Assembly: GCA_017551215.1 (NCBI GenBank)
Contig: JAFZMA010000042.1
Span: forward strand, 1-8,676
Length of the DNA: 8,676 nucleotides
Direction of reading: 5' to 3'
Source of the DNA: Bacteroidales bacterium
Lineage (GTDB): Bacteria; Bacteroidota; Bacteroidia; Bacteroidales; UBA932
The notes below the pieces were generated by a model, which was given only the letters and a program-made list of their open reading frames with translations, did no database searches and was not told the DNA's origin. The position numbers and the translations under genes were made by a program. Each line of letters opens with the position of its first letter. Position 1 is the stretch's first letter. Shown piece by piece: positions 1-5,483 of the stretch.

Positions 1-297
1 AAAACCCAGAAAAAGTACCTGTCCCAGGGAATGGACGAGGAGAACGCCCTGCTATTTACCCTGGCTTCATACAATGCTGGAGAAGGACGTATCCAGCAAT
101 GCCAGAAAGTGGCCAAGGCAGAAGGCCTGAATCCTAACGTATGGGAAAACGTTGCCTCCGTAATTCCACTCATGGCAGACGGCTACGACAAAAACGGCGT
201 GAAAGTCAGCCCGTTCCGCGGAGGAGCCCAAACAATGAACTACCCTGCCCGCGTCATGGGCCAATACGAAATCTACAGAAAAACCGTGGAGGAATAA
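1..297 (+). CDS. Lytic transglycosylase, MltF-like (3' end only)
   Basis: This is the C-terminal 98 codons of a gene whose start lies left of the window; the frame is open from base 1 to the TAA at 295-297. The segment LASYNAGEGRIQQC matches the signature of the SLT (GH23) lytic transglycosylase fold, where the A-x-YNAG-x-G stretch lines the glycan-binding groove. The following NPNVWENVASVIPLM and the closing PARVMGQYEIYRKTVEE resemble the end of the MltF catalytic domain, which cleaves peptidoglycan glycan strands to anhydromuropeptides in the periplasm. The catalytic glutamate and any N-terminal solute-binding domain would lie outside the window, so activity and full architecture cannot be judged. 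It converges on the permease gene with only 17 bp between stop codons and no obvious terminator hairpin there. The family call is firm; the MltF subgroup is likely. Confidence 0.87.
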   Translation, partial: KTQKKYLSQGMDEENALLFTLASYNAGEGRIQQCQKVAKAEGLNPNVWENVASVIPLMADGYDKNGVKVSPFRGGAQTMNYPARVMGQYEIYRKTVEE

Positions 298-314
298 AAC
301 CCCTCCAGAACGAA

Positions 315-1505
315 TTACCTAACCCTTATCGTCTTAGAAGGCTGTATCCGGCTGATGAAGTGGCATGGTATCAGAAGTATGGCCATAATTGCCACAAAGC
401 AAAGCACATCTGCCGCAACTATGCTCCACCATGAGACATCTATCGGAACATAACTTATGAAATAGTTCTCCGGATTCAACCCGATAAAATGGAAATGCCG
501 CTGAAGCAGGCAAAAGGCAATCGCCACCACATTCCCTATGGCCAGGCCTGTCAAAACTATCCGCGCACTCTTTGCCAGGAAAACCTTCTTTATTCCGGAA
601 TCCTTCATTCCCAAAGACTTGAGTACGCCAATGGATGATATGTTCTCAAACAGGATGATCAGAACGCAGGAAATCATGTTGAACGCACTCACGGCAATCA
701 TCAGTATCAGAATGATGAGAACATTCATGTCCAGAAGATTCAGCCAATCCACAAGGTTTCCCATATCATCATACGAGCCGGAAACACGAGGATAGCTCTC
801 TCCTTCCATGCTCTTGTAAACCAGATTTCCAATCTGAATTTTGCGGCTCGGATATTCCTTGTCACTGTGATCGGAAAACATTATCTGATAACTGCTTGCG
901 CGGTCCTCAGACCATCCGTTCAAATTGTTCACCATTTTCTTTGAACAGAGCACATAGAACTTGTCCATATTCTCCAGCTGAGAAGGAAATATGCCGGCAA
1001 TCCTCAGCCTGCGAACCTTAACGCTCTGCCCCACAAAGTAGAATGTTGCCTTGTCGCCGATGTTAAAGCCAAGCATATCAGCCATCTTGCCAGAGATGTA
1101 TGCCGCATCATCCTGTTGTACAGAATCTATGCCTTTGAGCATCACTCCCTGGATATCCTCCTCCGTCTTTATCATCCCCGGCCTGTAACTCACTCCCAAA
1201 ACTTCCTTCACATAAGGCAAAGACAAAATCTCCTCTTTGGCTTTAAGCGGAGGAAGGGAATACTCGTCTGCGTTAATCAAATCTGAACCGCCGGAAGGAA
1301 GCATCAGGGAAACATTCACGTCACCTGCAAAGCCGGCCATCTTGTCCAGCATCTGGCTTCGGAATCCCCTGGAGACGGAGATAGCCACTATTATCACAAG
1401 AATGCTTATCGCAACGGAAACAACGGCAATTACGTTACCCATAGACGAAAGCCGGCGCTCTCCTCTGCTCCCTATCCTGTTTGCGATAAACCAGCTCAGT
1501 CTCAT
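315..1505 (-). CDS. ABC transporter permease, LolC/LolE-FtsX type
   Basis: The 396-residue product has the layout of the LolC/LolE/MacB-type permease family: one membrane helix near the N-terminus (about 22-44), a large extracytoplasmic domain (about 50-255), then three helices (about 261-286, 313-333 and 361-381) forming the FtsX domain. Between helices 2 and 3, ISSIGVLKSLGMKDSGIKKVF is the typical cytoplasmic coupling segment that contacts the ATPase. Family members extract lipoproteins from the inner membrane or move other substrates across the envelope. No LolD-like ATPase gene is adjacent, which is common in Bacteroidota where the ATPase is encoded elsewhere. The ATG at 1503-1505 gives a normal N-terminus (basic residues just before helix 1). 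The gene is divergent from the tRNA, 37 bp away; I see no clear promoter box of its own there. Whether lipoproteins are the substrate is inference from the family. Confidence 0.88.
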   Translation of the reverse strand: MRLSWFIANRIGSRGERRLSSMGNVIAVVSVAISILVIIVAISVSRGFRSQMLDKMAGFAGDVNVSLMLPSGGSDLINADEYSLPPLKAKEEILSLPYVKEVLGVSYRPGMIKTEEDIQGVMLKGIDSVQQDDAAYISGKMADMLGFNIGDKATFYFVGQSVKVRRLRIAGIFPSQLENMDKFYVLCSKKMVNNLNGWSEDRASSYQIMFSDHSDKEYPSRKIQIGNLVYKSMEGESYPRVSGSYDDMGNLVDWLNLLDMNVLIILILMIAVSAFNMISCVLIILFENISSIGVLKSLGMKDSGIKKVFLAKSARIVLTGLAIGNVVAIAFCLLQRHFHFIGLNPENYFISYVPIDVSWWSIVAADVLCFVAIMAILLIPCHFISRIQPSKTIRVR

Positions 1506-1524
1506 CTACAAAAGAAAAATTTGT

Positions 1525-1532
1525 TAAATTTG
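1525..1532 (+). promoter_or_regulatory. -7 promoter box of the tRNA-Gly gene
   Basis: TAAATTTG matches the Bacteroidota -7 consensus TAnnTTTG exactly and ends 10 bp before the first base of the tRNA, a sensible distance for a short 5' leader. I find no TTTG -33 element at the usual 19-21 bp upstream; that stretch lies in the 5' end of the permease gene. Confidence 0.6.
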
Positions 1533-1542
1533 CATTCCCAAC

Positions 1543-1618
1543 GCGGAAATAGCTCAGTTGGTAGAGCATCAGCTTCCCAAGCTGAGGGCCGCGGGTTCGA
1601 ATCCCGTTTTCCGCTCCA
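1543..1618 (+). tRNA. tRNA-Gly (anticodon CCC)
   Basis: A full cloverleaf can be drawn. The acceptor stem GCGGAAA (1543-1549) pairs perfectly with TTTCCGC (1608-1614). The D arm is GCTC/GAGC (1552-1555 with 1564-1567). The anticodon stem is TCAGC/GCTGA (1569-1573 with 1581-1585) around the seven-base loop TTCCCAA, giving anticodon CCC at 1576-1578. The T arm is GCGGG/CCCGT around TTCGAAT. The discriminator base is T1615 and CCA is encoded (1616-1618). It reads GGG codons, a minor glycine decoding species that overlaps the UCC isoacceptor by wobble. It has its own promoter box and terminator and looks monocistronic. Confidence 0.95.
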
Positions 1619-1623
1619 CTCTC

Positions 1624-1653
1624 AAAGAACTGACTTCCAGCCAGTTCTTTTTT
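1624..1653 (+). terminator. Intrinsic terminator after tRNA-Gly
   Basis: A 9-bp perfect stem, AAAGAACTG (1624-1632) with CAGTTCTTT (1642-1650), encloses a 9-base loop and runs into a T tract (1648-1653). It begins six bases after the encoded CCA, so it should end the tRNA transcript and insulate the hicAB cassette behind it. Confidence 0.85.
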
Positions 1654-1689
1654 CATTCCCCAACCAGACCCATTTCCTCAATAAACCAC

Positions 1690-1713
1690 GGTTTACTTTT
1701 TGGTTTACTTTTT
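1690..1713. repeat. 12-bp perfect tandem duplication
   Basis: GGTTTACTTTTT occurs twice head to tail (1690-1701 and 1702-1713). The first copy also forms the right half of a small palindrome, TAAACC-AC-GGTTTA (1682-1695). It lies in the non-coding gap between the tRNA terminator and the hicAB promoter. The function is unknown: it may be a replication slippage duplication, a protein-binding site or a trace of an insertion event. Confidence 0.6.
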
Positions 1714-1777
1714 CCGTCATCACAAAGATAACAAACTTATTAGATGCCGTGATTCATAGAAAAAAACGCCATTATAT

Positions 1778-1808
1778 TTTGCAAATAATAGAAATTTAGT
1801 TACTTTTG
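1778..1808 (+). promoter_or_regulatory. hicAB promoter (TTTG-N19-TAnnTTTG)
   Basis: TTTG at 1778-1781, exactly 19 bp, then TACTTTTG at 1801-1808 is a full match to the primary sigma-factor promoter of Bacteroides relatives. Transcription should begin around 1812-1815, giving a leader of roughly 45 bases to the preferred hicA start. The start point falls inside the inverted repeat at 1809-1824. Confidence 0.82.
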
Positions 1809-1824
1809 TGCTGAAAGTTCAGCA
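1809..1824. promoter_or_regulatory. Inverted repeat at hicAB start site, candidate HicB operator
   Basis: TGCTGAA (1809-1815) and TTCAGCA (1818-1824) are perfect 7-bp arms separated by AG. The element starts one base after the -7 box and covers the expected transcription start, where a bound repressor would block initiation. HicB antitoxins with a DNA-binding C-terminus repress their own promoter through such palindromes, and the hicB product here has a helix-turn-helix-like tail. The repeat is seen; binding by HicB is inferred. A short hairpin in the mRNA leader is an alternative role. Confidence 0.55.
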
Positions 1825-1857
1825 AGTAGGAGGGATATGTGTAGTAAGGATTGTAAT

Positions 1858-2049
1858 ATGACTAAAAAAGTAAGAGAAGTTATTACACTTCTTGAAGAGA
1901 ATGGCTGGACTTATCTAAAGACTAAGGGAGACCATCACAAATTTATTAAAAAGGGAGCCCGAAGGCCGATTATTATTGCCGGGAAGAGGAATACTGACTT
2001 GGCTGAAGGCACTTTGAACAGCATTTTAAGAGAGGCTGGTCTTAAGTAA
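1858..2049 (+). CDS. hicA: HicA-family mRNA interferase toxin
   Basis: The 63-residue product belongs to the HicA (YcfA) toxin family, small double-stranded-RNA-binding-like proteins that cleave mRNA and stop translation when not bound by HicB. The hallmark is TKGDHHKF at residues 22-29: family members use the conserved histidine in the G-x-HH-x-F motif (here His26/His27) for catalysis. The rest, with its N-terminal helix (KKVREVITLLEENGW) and the RRPIIIAGK strand, also fits. An ATG at 1837 is in frame, but the AGGAGGG before it ends only 2 bases from that ATG. The ATG at 1858 has AAGGA seven bases upstream and gives the family's normal length, so 1858 is preferred. hicB follows after 19 bp. 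The gene is more AT-rich than its neighbours, consistent with later acquisition. Confidence 0.88.
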   Translation: MTKKVREVITLLEENGWTYLKTKGDHHKFIKKGARRPIIIAGKRNTDLAEGTLNSILREAGLK

Positions 2050-2068
2050 TTATCTAATTTGAAAGGAC

Positions 2069-2473
2069 ATGACAGAGTTAAAAGCAATAATTGAAAGTCT
2101 TGAAAACAACTATTCGGCTTATGTTGAGAAGTTGGATGGTGTTGTGGCAACTGGTTCAACAATCGCTGAGATTAAGGCTAATCTGTTGGACGCGGTGGAT
2201 GATTACATTGAGACTTGTAAGGAGAATGGTCTAGACGTTCCAGAGGAGCTTAAAAGCGAATACAAGATCGAGTTTTCTATGGATGTCAAAACCTTGCTCA
2301 GTTTATACGAGAATATTTTTTCAAAGTCTGGGTTAGAGAGGCTTTCTGGCATAAACCAAAAACAATTGTGGCATTATGCAAAAGGGAAATCCGTTCCACG
2401 ACGTGCCCAATCACTGAAACTTGAAAATGCTTTGCACCGGTTGGGAACGGAGTTGATTTCAATTACCCTGTAA
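2069..2473 (+). CDS. hicB: HicB-family antitoxin with DNA-binding tail
   Basis: The 134-residue product is the partner antitoxin of the upstream toxin. Residues 1 to about 65 form the partial RNase H-like HicB domain, recognisable from YSAYVEKLDGVVATGSTIAE and LLDAVDDYIETCKENGLDVP; in the family this part masks the toxin's active site. Residues about 72-125 carry a helix-turn-helix-like segment (SGLERLSGINQKQLWHYAKG, then a basic KSVPRRAQSLK), of the kind that lets HicB repress its own operon. The gene follows hicA by 19 bp on the same transcript, the usual toxin-first HicAB order. AAAGGA lies just one base before the ATG, so initiation may rely on coupling to hicA translation or on AT-rich context. 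The protein appears full length and intact. Confidence 0.9.
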   Translation: MTELKAIIESLENNYSAYVEKLDGVVATGSTIAEIKANLLDAVDDYIETCKENGLDVPEELKSEYKIEFSMDVKTLLSLYENIFSKSGLERLSGINQKQLWHYAKGKSVPRRAQSLKLENALHRLGTELISITL

Positions 2474-2479
2474 AAGAAA

Positions 2480-2507
2480 AAGCAGATATCATTTCTGGTA
2501 TCTGCTT
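2480..2507. terminator. Hairpin terminator between hicB and proline dehydrogenase
   Basis: An 11-bp stem (2480-2490 with 2497-2507, one T-G wobble) closes a six-base loop, ATTTCT, six bases after the hicB stop. Read from the minus strand it is followed by TTTTTCTTTT (2471-2480), so it is a good intrinsic terminator for the proline dehydrogenase transcript. On the + strand only a weak AT-rich tract follows. It probably serves both convergent units. Confidence 0.72.
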
Positions 2508-2522
2508 ATATAATCTCTCTAT

Positions 2523-3695
2523 TTATTTCTGCTGCTTGCGGCGTTTCTTCTCGGCTCGCAGGAGGTTGAGTTCACGGCCTGTCTGGCCGGCAACGGAGGT
2601 GTTTTCCTCTGCTCTTCTTACAAGATATGGAACAACGTCTTTAACCTTGGCGTAAGGTACATATTTGGTTACGTTGTAGCCTTCGTGCGCAAGGTTGAAG
2701 GAGATGTTGTCGCTCATACCCAGAAGCTGGGCAAAGTGGATTCTAGGATCGTTGTGAGCCAGGCCCTTCTCGTCTATCAGCTTGGCCAGAAGGCGGTTGC
2801 TCTCCTCGTTGTGTGTTCCCATGAAGAGCTCGAAGTGGTCCAGACGGTCCATAACGTACTTGACACCTGCATTATAATTGGCATCCGTAGCAGCCTTGTC
2901 CTTGCAGATAGGATCCGGATAGCCCATGGCGGCGGCCCTTGCCCTTTCTTCTTCCATGTAAGCGCCTCTTACGAACTTGATACCGGCAATGTAGTTGTTC
3001 TTTACCGCATCCTCGTAAATCTTCTCCAGATATGGCATGCGGTCGTGGCGGTACATCTGAAGGGTTGCAAAGATGATAGCCCTCTTCTTGTTGTAGAGCC
3101 GCATCATTTCATCTGTCTGGGCGTCAATGGCATCCTGGAAGCAATAGTCCTCGGCATCTATGATAAGGCGCACATCGTTCTCGTATGCTCTCTTGCAGAA
3201 TGCGGCAAACCTTTCCTGATATGCCTTGAACTCCTTTTCTTCCTCTTCCGTTAGAGGCTCCCTCTTCTCGGAAGCCTTGGACAGAAGCTCGTCTGTGATG
3301 ATAGTGCTTGGCTTAAATACGGCGTATGCCAGAGACGGGTTACCCTTTGCAAAATCTATGGAGCGCATAGTCTCCTCAAATGTGTACTGGATACCCTCCG
3401 GAGTCTGCTTTCCCTCTGCGGAAAAGTCCAGCGTACTCTTTACGTTGTAACTCTGGAGATGGTCTATTGTCTTCTTGCAGTCTTCCAGAGTCTCACCACC
3501 CACAAACTGCTTGTAGAGAGTGGGTTTTACAGCCCATCCTATAGGAAAGCCAATTTTCAGGGCCAGGTTGGAAGCTCCCTTGAGGAACTTTACCATACCC
3601 GGATTCTTTATAGTGTTGAATAGCAGGAGCGCATTCTTCAACTCGCCTTTGCTTTTGGAGGAGAATGCAATTTCAAGGTTATTGAAATCTACCAT
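2523..3695 (-). CDS. Proline dehydrogenase (monofunctional, FAD-dependent)
   Basis: The 390-residue product is a stand-alone proline dehydrogenase, which oxidises L-proline to pyrroline-5-carboxylate with FAD and feeds electrons to the respiratory quinone pool. Family landmarks appear in order: STLDFSAEGK (about 87-96), LIIDAEDYCFQ, KFVRGAYMEEER (240-251) with the FAD-region arginine Arg243, the KAATDANYN stretch (267-275), GTHNEES (293-299), FAQLLGMSDN (321-330), and TKYVPYAKVKDVVPYLVRRAEEN (343-365). The paired Arg360-Arg361 match the residues that hold the substrate carboxylate in PutA. No P5C dehydrogenase domain or DNA-binding domain is present, so the second step must be encoded elsewhere. 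The C-terminus ends in a very basic tail (KKRRKQQK). It follows the nucleoside phosphorylase gene by 20 bp in the same orientation and is probably cotranscribed. No good ribosome site is visible before the ATG. Confidence 0.93.
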   Translation of the reverse strand: MVDFNNLEIAFSSKSKGELKNALLLFNTIKNPGMVKFLKGASNLALKIGFPIGWAVKPTLYKQFVGGETLEDCKKTIDHLQSYNVKSTLDFSAEGKQTPEGIQYTFEETMRSIDFAKGNPSLAYAVFKPSTIITDELLSKASEKREPLTEEEEKEFKAYQERFAAFCKRAYENDVRLIIDAEDYCFQDAIDAQTDEMMRLYNKKRAIIFATLQMYRHDRMPYLEKIYEDAVKNNYIAGIKFVRGAYMEEERARAAAMGYPDPICKDKAATDANYNAGVKYVMDRLDHFELFMGTHNEESNRLLAKLIDEKGLAHNDPRIHFAQLLGMSDNISFNLAHEGYNVTKYVPYAKVKDVVPYLVRRAEENTSVAGQTGRELNLLRAEKKRRKQQK

Positions 3696-3715
3696 AACGG
3701 TTATGTCTTAATGAA

Positions 3716-4609
3716 TTATTTCAGTTTGACAAGAGTGTCCAGAACCATCTTGATAAGTTTGTCTATGTATGGATGGTAGTCTGTGATGGCTTCTTTGCGG
3801 TAACGGTTTGCAATGATGCAGCATACGGTGATAGCCTCGTGACCCATCTCCTTTGCAAGACCTGCAATGGCGCTTCCTTCCATCTCGTAATTGGTTACCT
3901 TGTAGCCCTTTGCGGCAAAGCTCTCGAACTTGGCGTTCATCTTAGGCATTGCCAGACCAAGGCGCAGCACACGGCCCTGCGGACCGAAGAATCCAGGAGC
4001 GGAAATTGTCATTCCCTTTACGGTCTTTCTCTGGAAAGCCTTGATGAGTCTCTCGGAGTTCCTTACGATGTAAGGGCGCGGAAGATTCACATCCCATCCC
4101 ATGTGCTCCACAAGTGCATTTTCAATCTCCTTGTCCGTTACGCTATCTCGGTTTGCATACCAGTTTACCAGGCCGTCGCAACCTATTGAATAATGGCTAA
4201 GTACATATGATCCAAGAGGAATCTCCGGCTGGAGCGCACCGCTTGTTCCAATTCTAACGAGCGTGAGGCTGCGCTTCTGCTCCTTGATTTTGCGCGTGTT
4301 GAAATCTATGTTTGCAATGGCATCCAGCTCGTTCATCACAATGTCTATGTTGTCTGTTCCTATACCGGTGGAAAGCACTGTCATTCTCTTTCCCTTGTAC
4401 ATTCCCGTAGTGGATACAAACTCACGGCTCTGCTTTGTAAACTCAATGGCCGTCATGTATTTGGATATCATCGCAACTCTTCCGGGATCTCCCACGAGAA
4501 TCACCGTATCGGCCAGTTCCTCCGGGCGGAGATTAAGATGATATATGGAACCGTCGGCATTCAGCAGAAGTTCGGATGCCGCAATTTTCTTGGATTTAGA
4601 GGTTTTCAT
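3716..4609 (-). CDS. Nucleoside phosphorylase, uridine phosphorylase-like
   Basis: The 297-residue product belongs to the NP-I nucleoside phosphorylase family, which splits nucleosides with phosphate into base and ribose-1-phosphate in the cytoplasm. Visible landmarks are VGDPGRV (39-45, phosphate-binding loop), STTGMYKGK (66-74), TGIGTDNIDIVMNELDA (81-97), RIGTSGALQ (119-127) and NYEMEGSAI (240-248), whose Glu-Met-Glu contacts the ribose. GPQGR (209-213) places a Gln-x-Arg pair where E. coli uridine phosphorylase uses Gln166 and Arg168 to recognise uracil, so uridine is the best-supported substrate. Length is longer than the E. coli enzyme (about 250 residues), with extra N-terminal and internal residues as in Bacteroidota homologues. 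The gene starts about 20 bases after a TAAATTTG promoter box and leads the unit that includes proline dehydrogenase. Specificity for uridine over other nucleosides is inferred. Confidence 0.88.
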   Translation of the reverse strand: MKTSKSKKIAASELLLNADGSIYHLNLRPEELADTVILVGDPGRVAMISKYMTAIEFTKQSREFVSTTGMYKGKRMTVLSTGIGTDNIDIVMNELDAIANIDFNTRKIKEQKRSLTLVRIGTSGALQPEIPLGSYVLSHYSIGCDGLVNWYANRDSVTDKEIENALVEHMGWDVNLPRPYIVRNSERLIKAFQRKTVKGMTISAPGFFGPQGRVLRLGLAMPKMNAKFESFAAKGYKVTNYEMEGSAIAGLAKEMGHEAITVCCIIANRYRKEAITDYHPYIDKLIKMVLDTLVKLK

Positions 4610-4632
4610 ATCGCCTGAATTTTAATTATTCT

Positions 4633-4640
4633 CAAATTTA
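4633..4640 (-). promoter_or_regulatory. -7 box for nucleoside phosphorylase-proline dehydrogenase unit
   Basis: On the minus strand this reads TAAATTTG, an exact TAnnTTTG match, placing the start of transcription about 15-20 bases before the ATG at 4609. No TTTG element is found at the usual spacing upstream, because that stretch is shared with the divergent promoter and the start of the membrane protein gene. Confidence 0.6.
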
Positions 4641-4651
4641 GTAAAAAAATA

Positions 4652-4659
4652 TAAATTTG
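4652..4659 (+). promoter_or_regulatory. -7 box for the DUF4293-like gene
   Basis: A second exact TAAATTTG, pointing right, lies 11 bp from the divergent minus-strand copy. It ends only five bases before the ATG at 4665, so transcription would start at or within a few bases of the start codon. No convincing -33 TTTG is present. Confidence 0.55.
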
Positions 4660-4664
4660 TCGCG

Positions 4665-5087
4665 ATGAAAAAGATAAATTACCTGACTCTGATTCTGGCT
4701 TCGGCAGTTCTGATGGCCATCATGTTCTTCGGTGAGCTGTACAGGGCCTATCCGCCTTTTCTGGTGCTGACAATCATATCTTTCCTGATATCTCTTGTCA
4801 ATCTGTTCCTTATACACCACAAGACTCTCCAGATGCGGCTTTGCATCTACAATGCCATAGTACTTCTGGCCTATCAGGTGTGGATAGTATATCTGCTCTG
4901 GAGCATAAAGAGCACAAGCGGGCTCAGCCTCCAGAAGTTCCCTATATCAGTGATCTTCCCTATTATCTGCGTGATACTCAATATTATAGCCTCGGGTATA
5001 ATCCGCCGTACAATAGCCGCGGAGGACTTTATGAAGATGCTCCGCAAAGACAAGAAAAACGGCAAGCTCAAGAATACAAATCGCTGA
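4665..5087 (+). CDS. Small four-helix membrane protein, DUF4293-like
   Basis: The 140-residue product has four predicted membrane helices (about 5-23, 33-52, 60-82 and 93-112), a short basic start (MKK) and a basic cytoplasmic tail (MLRKDKKNGKLKNTNR). The arrangement resembles the DUF4293 family of Bacteroidota: a HKTLQMRLCIYN-type link between helices 2 and 3, a long helix 4 with FPIICVILNIIAS, and a closing IRRTIAAEDFMKMLRK segment. Members are of unknown function, and nothing in the neighbours settles it. The ATG at 4665 is preferred because it supplies the positive N-terminus before helix 1; the next in-frame Met (residue 17) would break that helix. The gene converges on the small membrane protein gene at 5099, with 11 bp between stop codons. 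Family assignment is from overall pattern, not a search. Confidence 0.72.
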   Translation: MKKINYLTLILASAVLMAIMFFGELYRAYPPFLVLTIISFLISLVNLFLIHHKTLQMRLCIYNAIVLLAYQVWIVYLLWSIKSTSGLSLQKFPISVIFPIICVILNIIASGIIRRTIAAEDFMKMLRKDKKNGKLKNTNR

Positions 5088-5098
5088 GTAAAAGCCTG

Positions 5099-5467
5099 TT
5101 ACTTCTCAGTTAATGTATAGGTAAGGCCCTTGTAATAAAGGTCTTTCTCAGCGATGGCGCCAGTGTGCCAGCTCTTCCCCTTCTCATTGCTGCGGATGCG
5201 GAAGCTGAAACTGTAGTGCAGAAAACCGTCTGCAGAGATGGAATCCACCTGCTCAATCCTCACTTTGTCAACATGTTCCGGCAGCTTGAGGCTTCCCTTG
5301 GAACCGAAAATTTCCGTATTCAGGATGCGCTTTATATCGTTTTGCCTCAGCGATACCAGATTGTCCCCCATGAACTGGATATAAACAAGCAGTGCTATCC
5401 ATCCCGCCACAAAAAGCAGCAGAAACCGCAACCCCCATTTTTCCGTTTTGTTTAACTTGACGCCCAT
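5099..5467 (-). CDS. Small single-pass membrane protein of unknown function
   Basis: I do not recognise this 122-residue protein. It has a basic cytoplasmic start (MGVKLNKTEKWGLR), one strongly hydrophobic helix at about 14-33 and an extracytoplasmic domain of roughly 85 residues rich in alternating hydrophobic positions (for example DGFLHYSFSFRIRS), suggesting beta strands. There is no lipobox or clear cleavage site, so it is probably anchored as a bitopic inner-membrane protein. It is the last gene of the minus-strand unit, 16 bp behind the S9 peptidase stop, and probably cotranscribed with it. That position hints at an envelope role linked to the peptidase or lipoprotein, but this is only context. 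Confidence 0.75.
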   Translation of the reverse strand: MGVKLNKTEKWGLRFLLLFVAGWIALLVYIQFMGDNLVSLRQNDIKRILNTEIFGSKGSLKLPEHVDKVRIEQVDSISADGFLHYSFSFRIRSNEKGKSWHTGAIAEKDLYYKGLTYTLTEK

Positions 5468-5483
5468 TCAGTCAGTTAATTAA

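Noticed and set aside
1435..1656. Minus-strand open frame containing ENGIRTRGPQLGKLMLYQLSYF across the tRNA
   Set aside because: This is the well-known false protein produced by translating the antisense of a tRNA gene; it also overlaps the permease start and the tRNA terminator.
1622..1720. Minus-strand 32-codon frame starting MTEKVNQKVNRG, considered as an integrase N-terminal remnant
   Set aside because: It overlaps the tRNA terminator, owes its pattern to the 12-bp tandem repeat, and shows no recognisable recombinase motif.
1521..1799. Plus-strand open frame containing NSSVGRASASQAEGRGFESR
   Set aside because: Another classic tRNA-derived false translation; the tRNA cloverleaf explains the sequence.
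1619..2522. Search for a second copy of the tRNA 3' end as an attachment site
   Set aside because: No repeat of the T-arm or acceptor sequence was found downstream within the gap, so att sites are not supported.
2685..3254. 189-codon plus-strand open frame opposite proline dehydrogenase
   Set aside because: It lies wholly inside the well-conserved proline dehydrogenase gene and shows no domain of its own.
5080..5155. Inverted repeat ATCGCTGAG (5080-5088) / CTCAGCGAT (5147-5155), considered as a terminator of the convergent genes
   Set aside because: The arms are 58 bases apart, one lies inside coding sequence, and no T tract follows, so it is probably chance.
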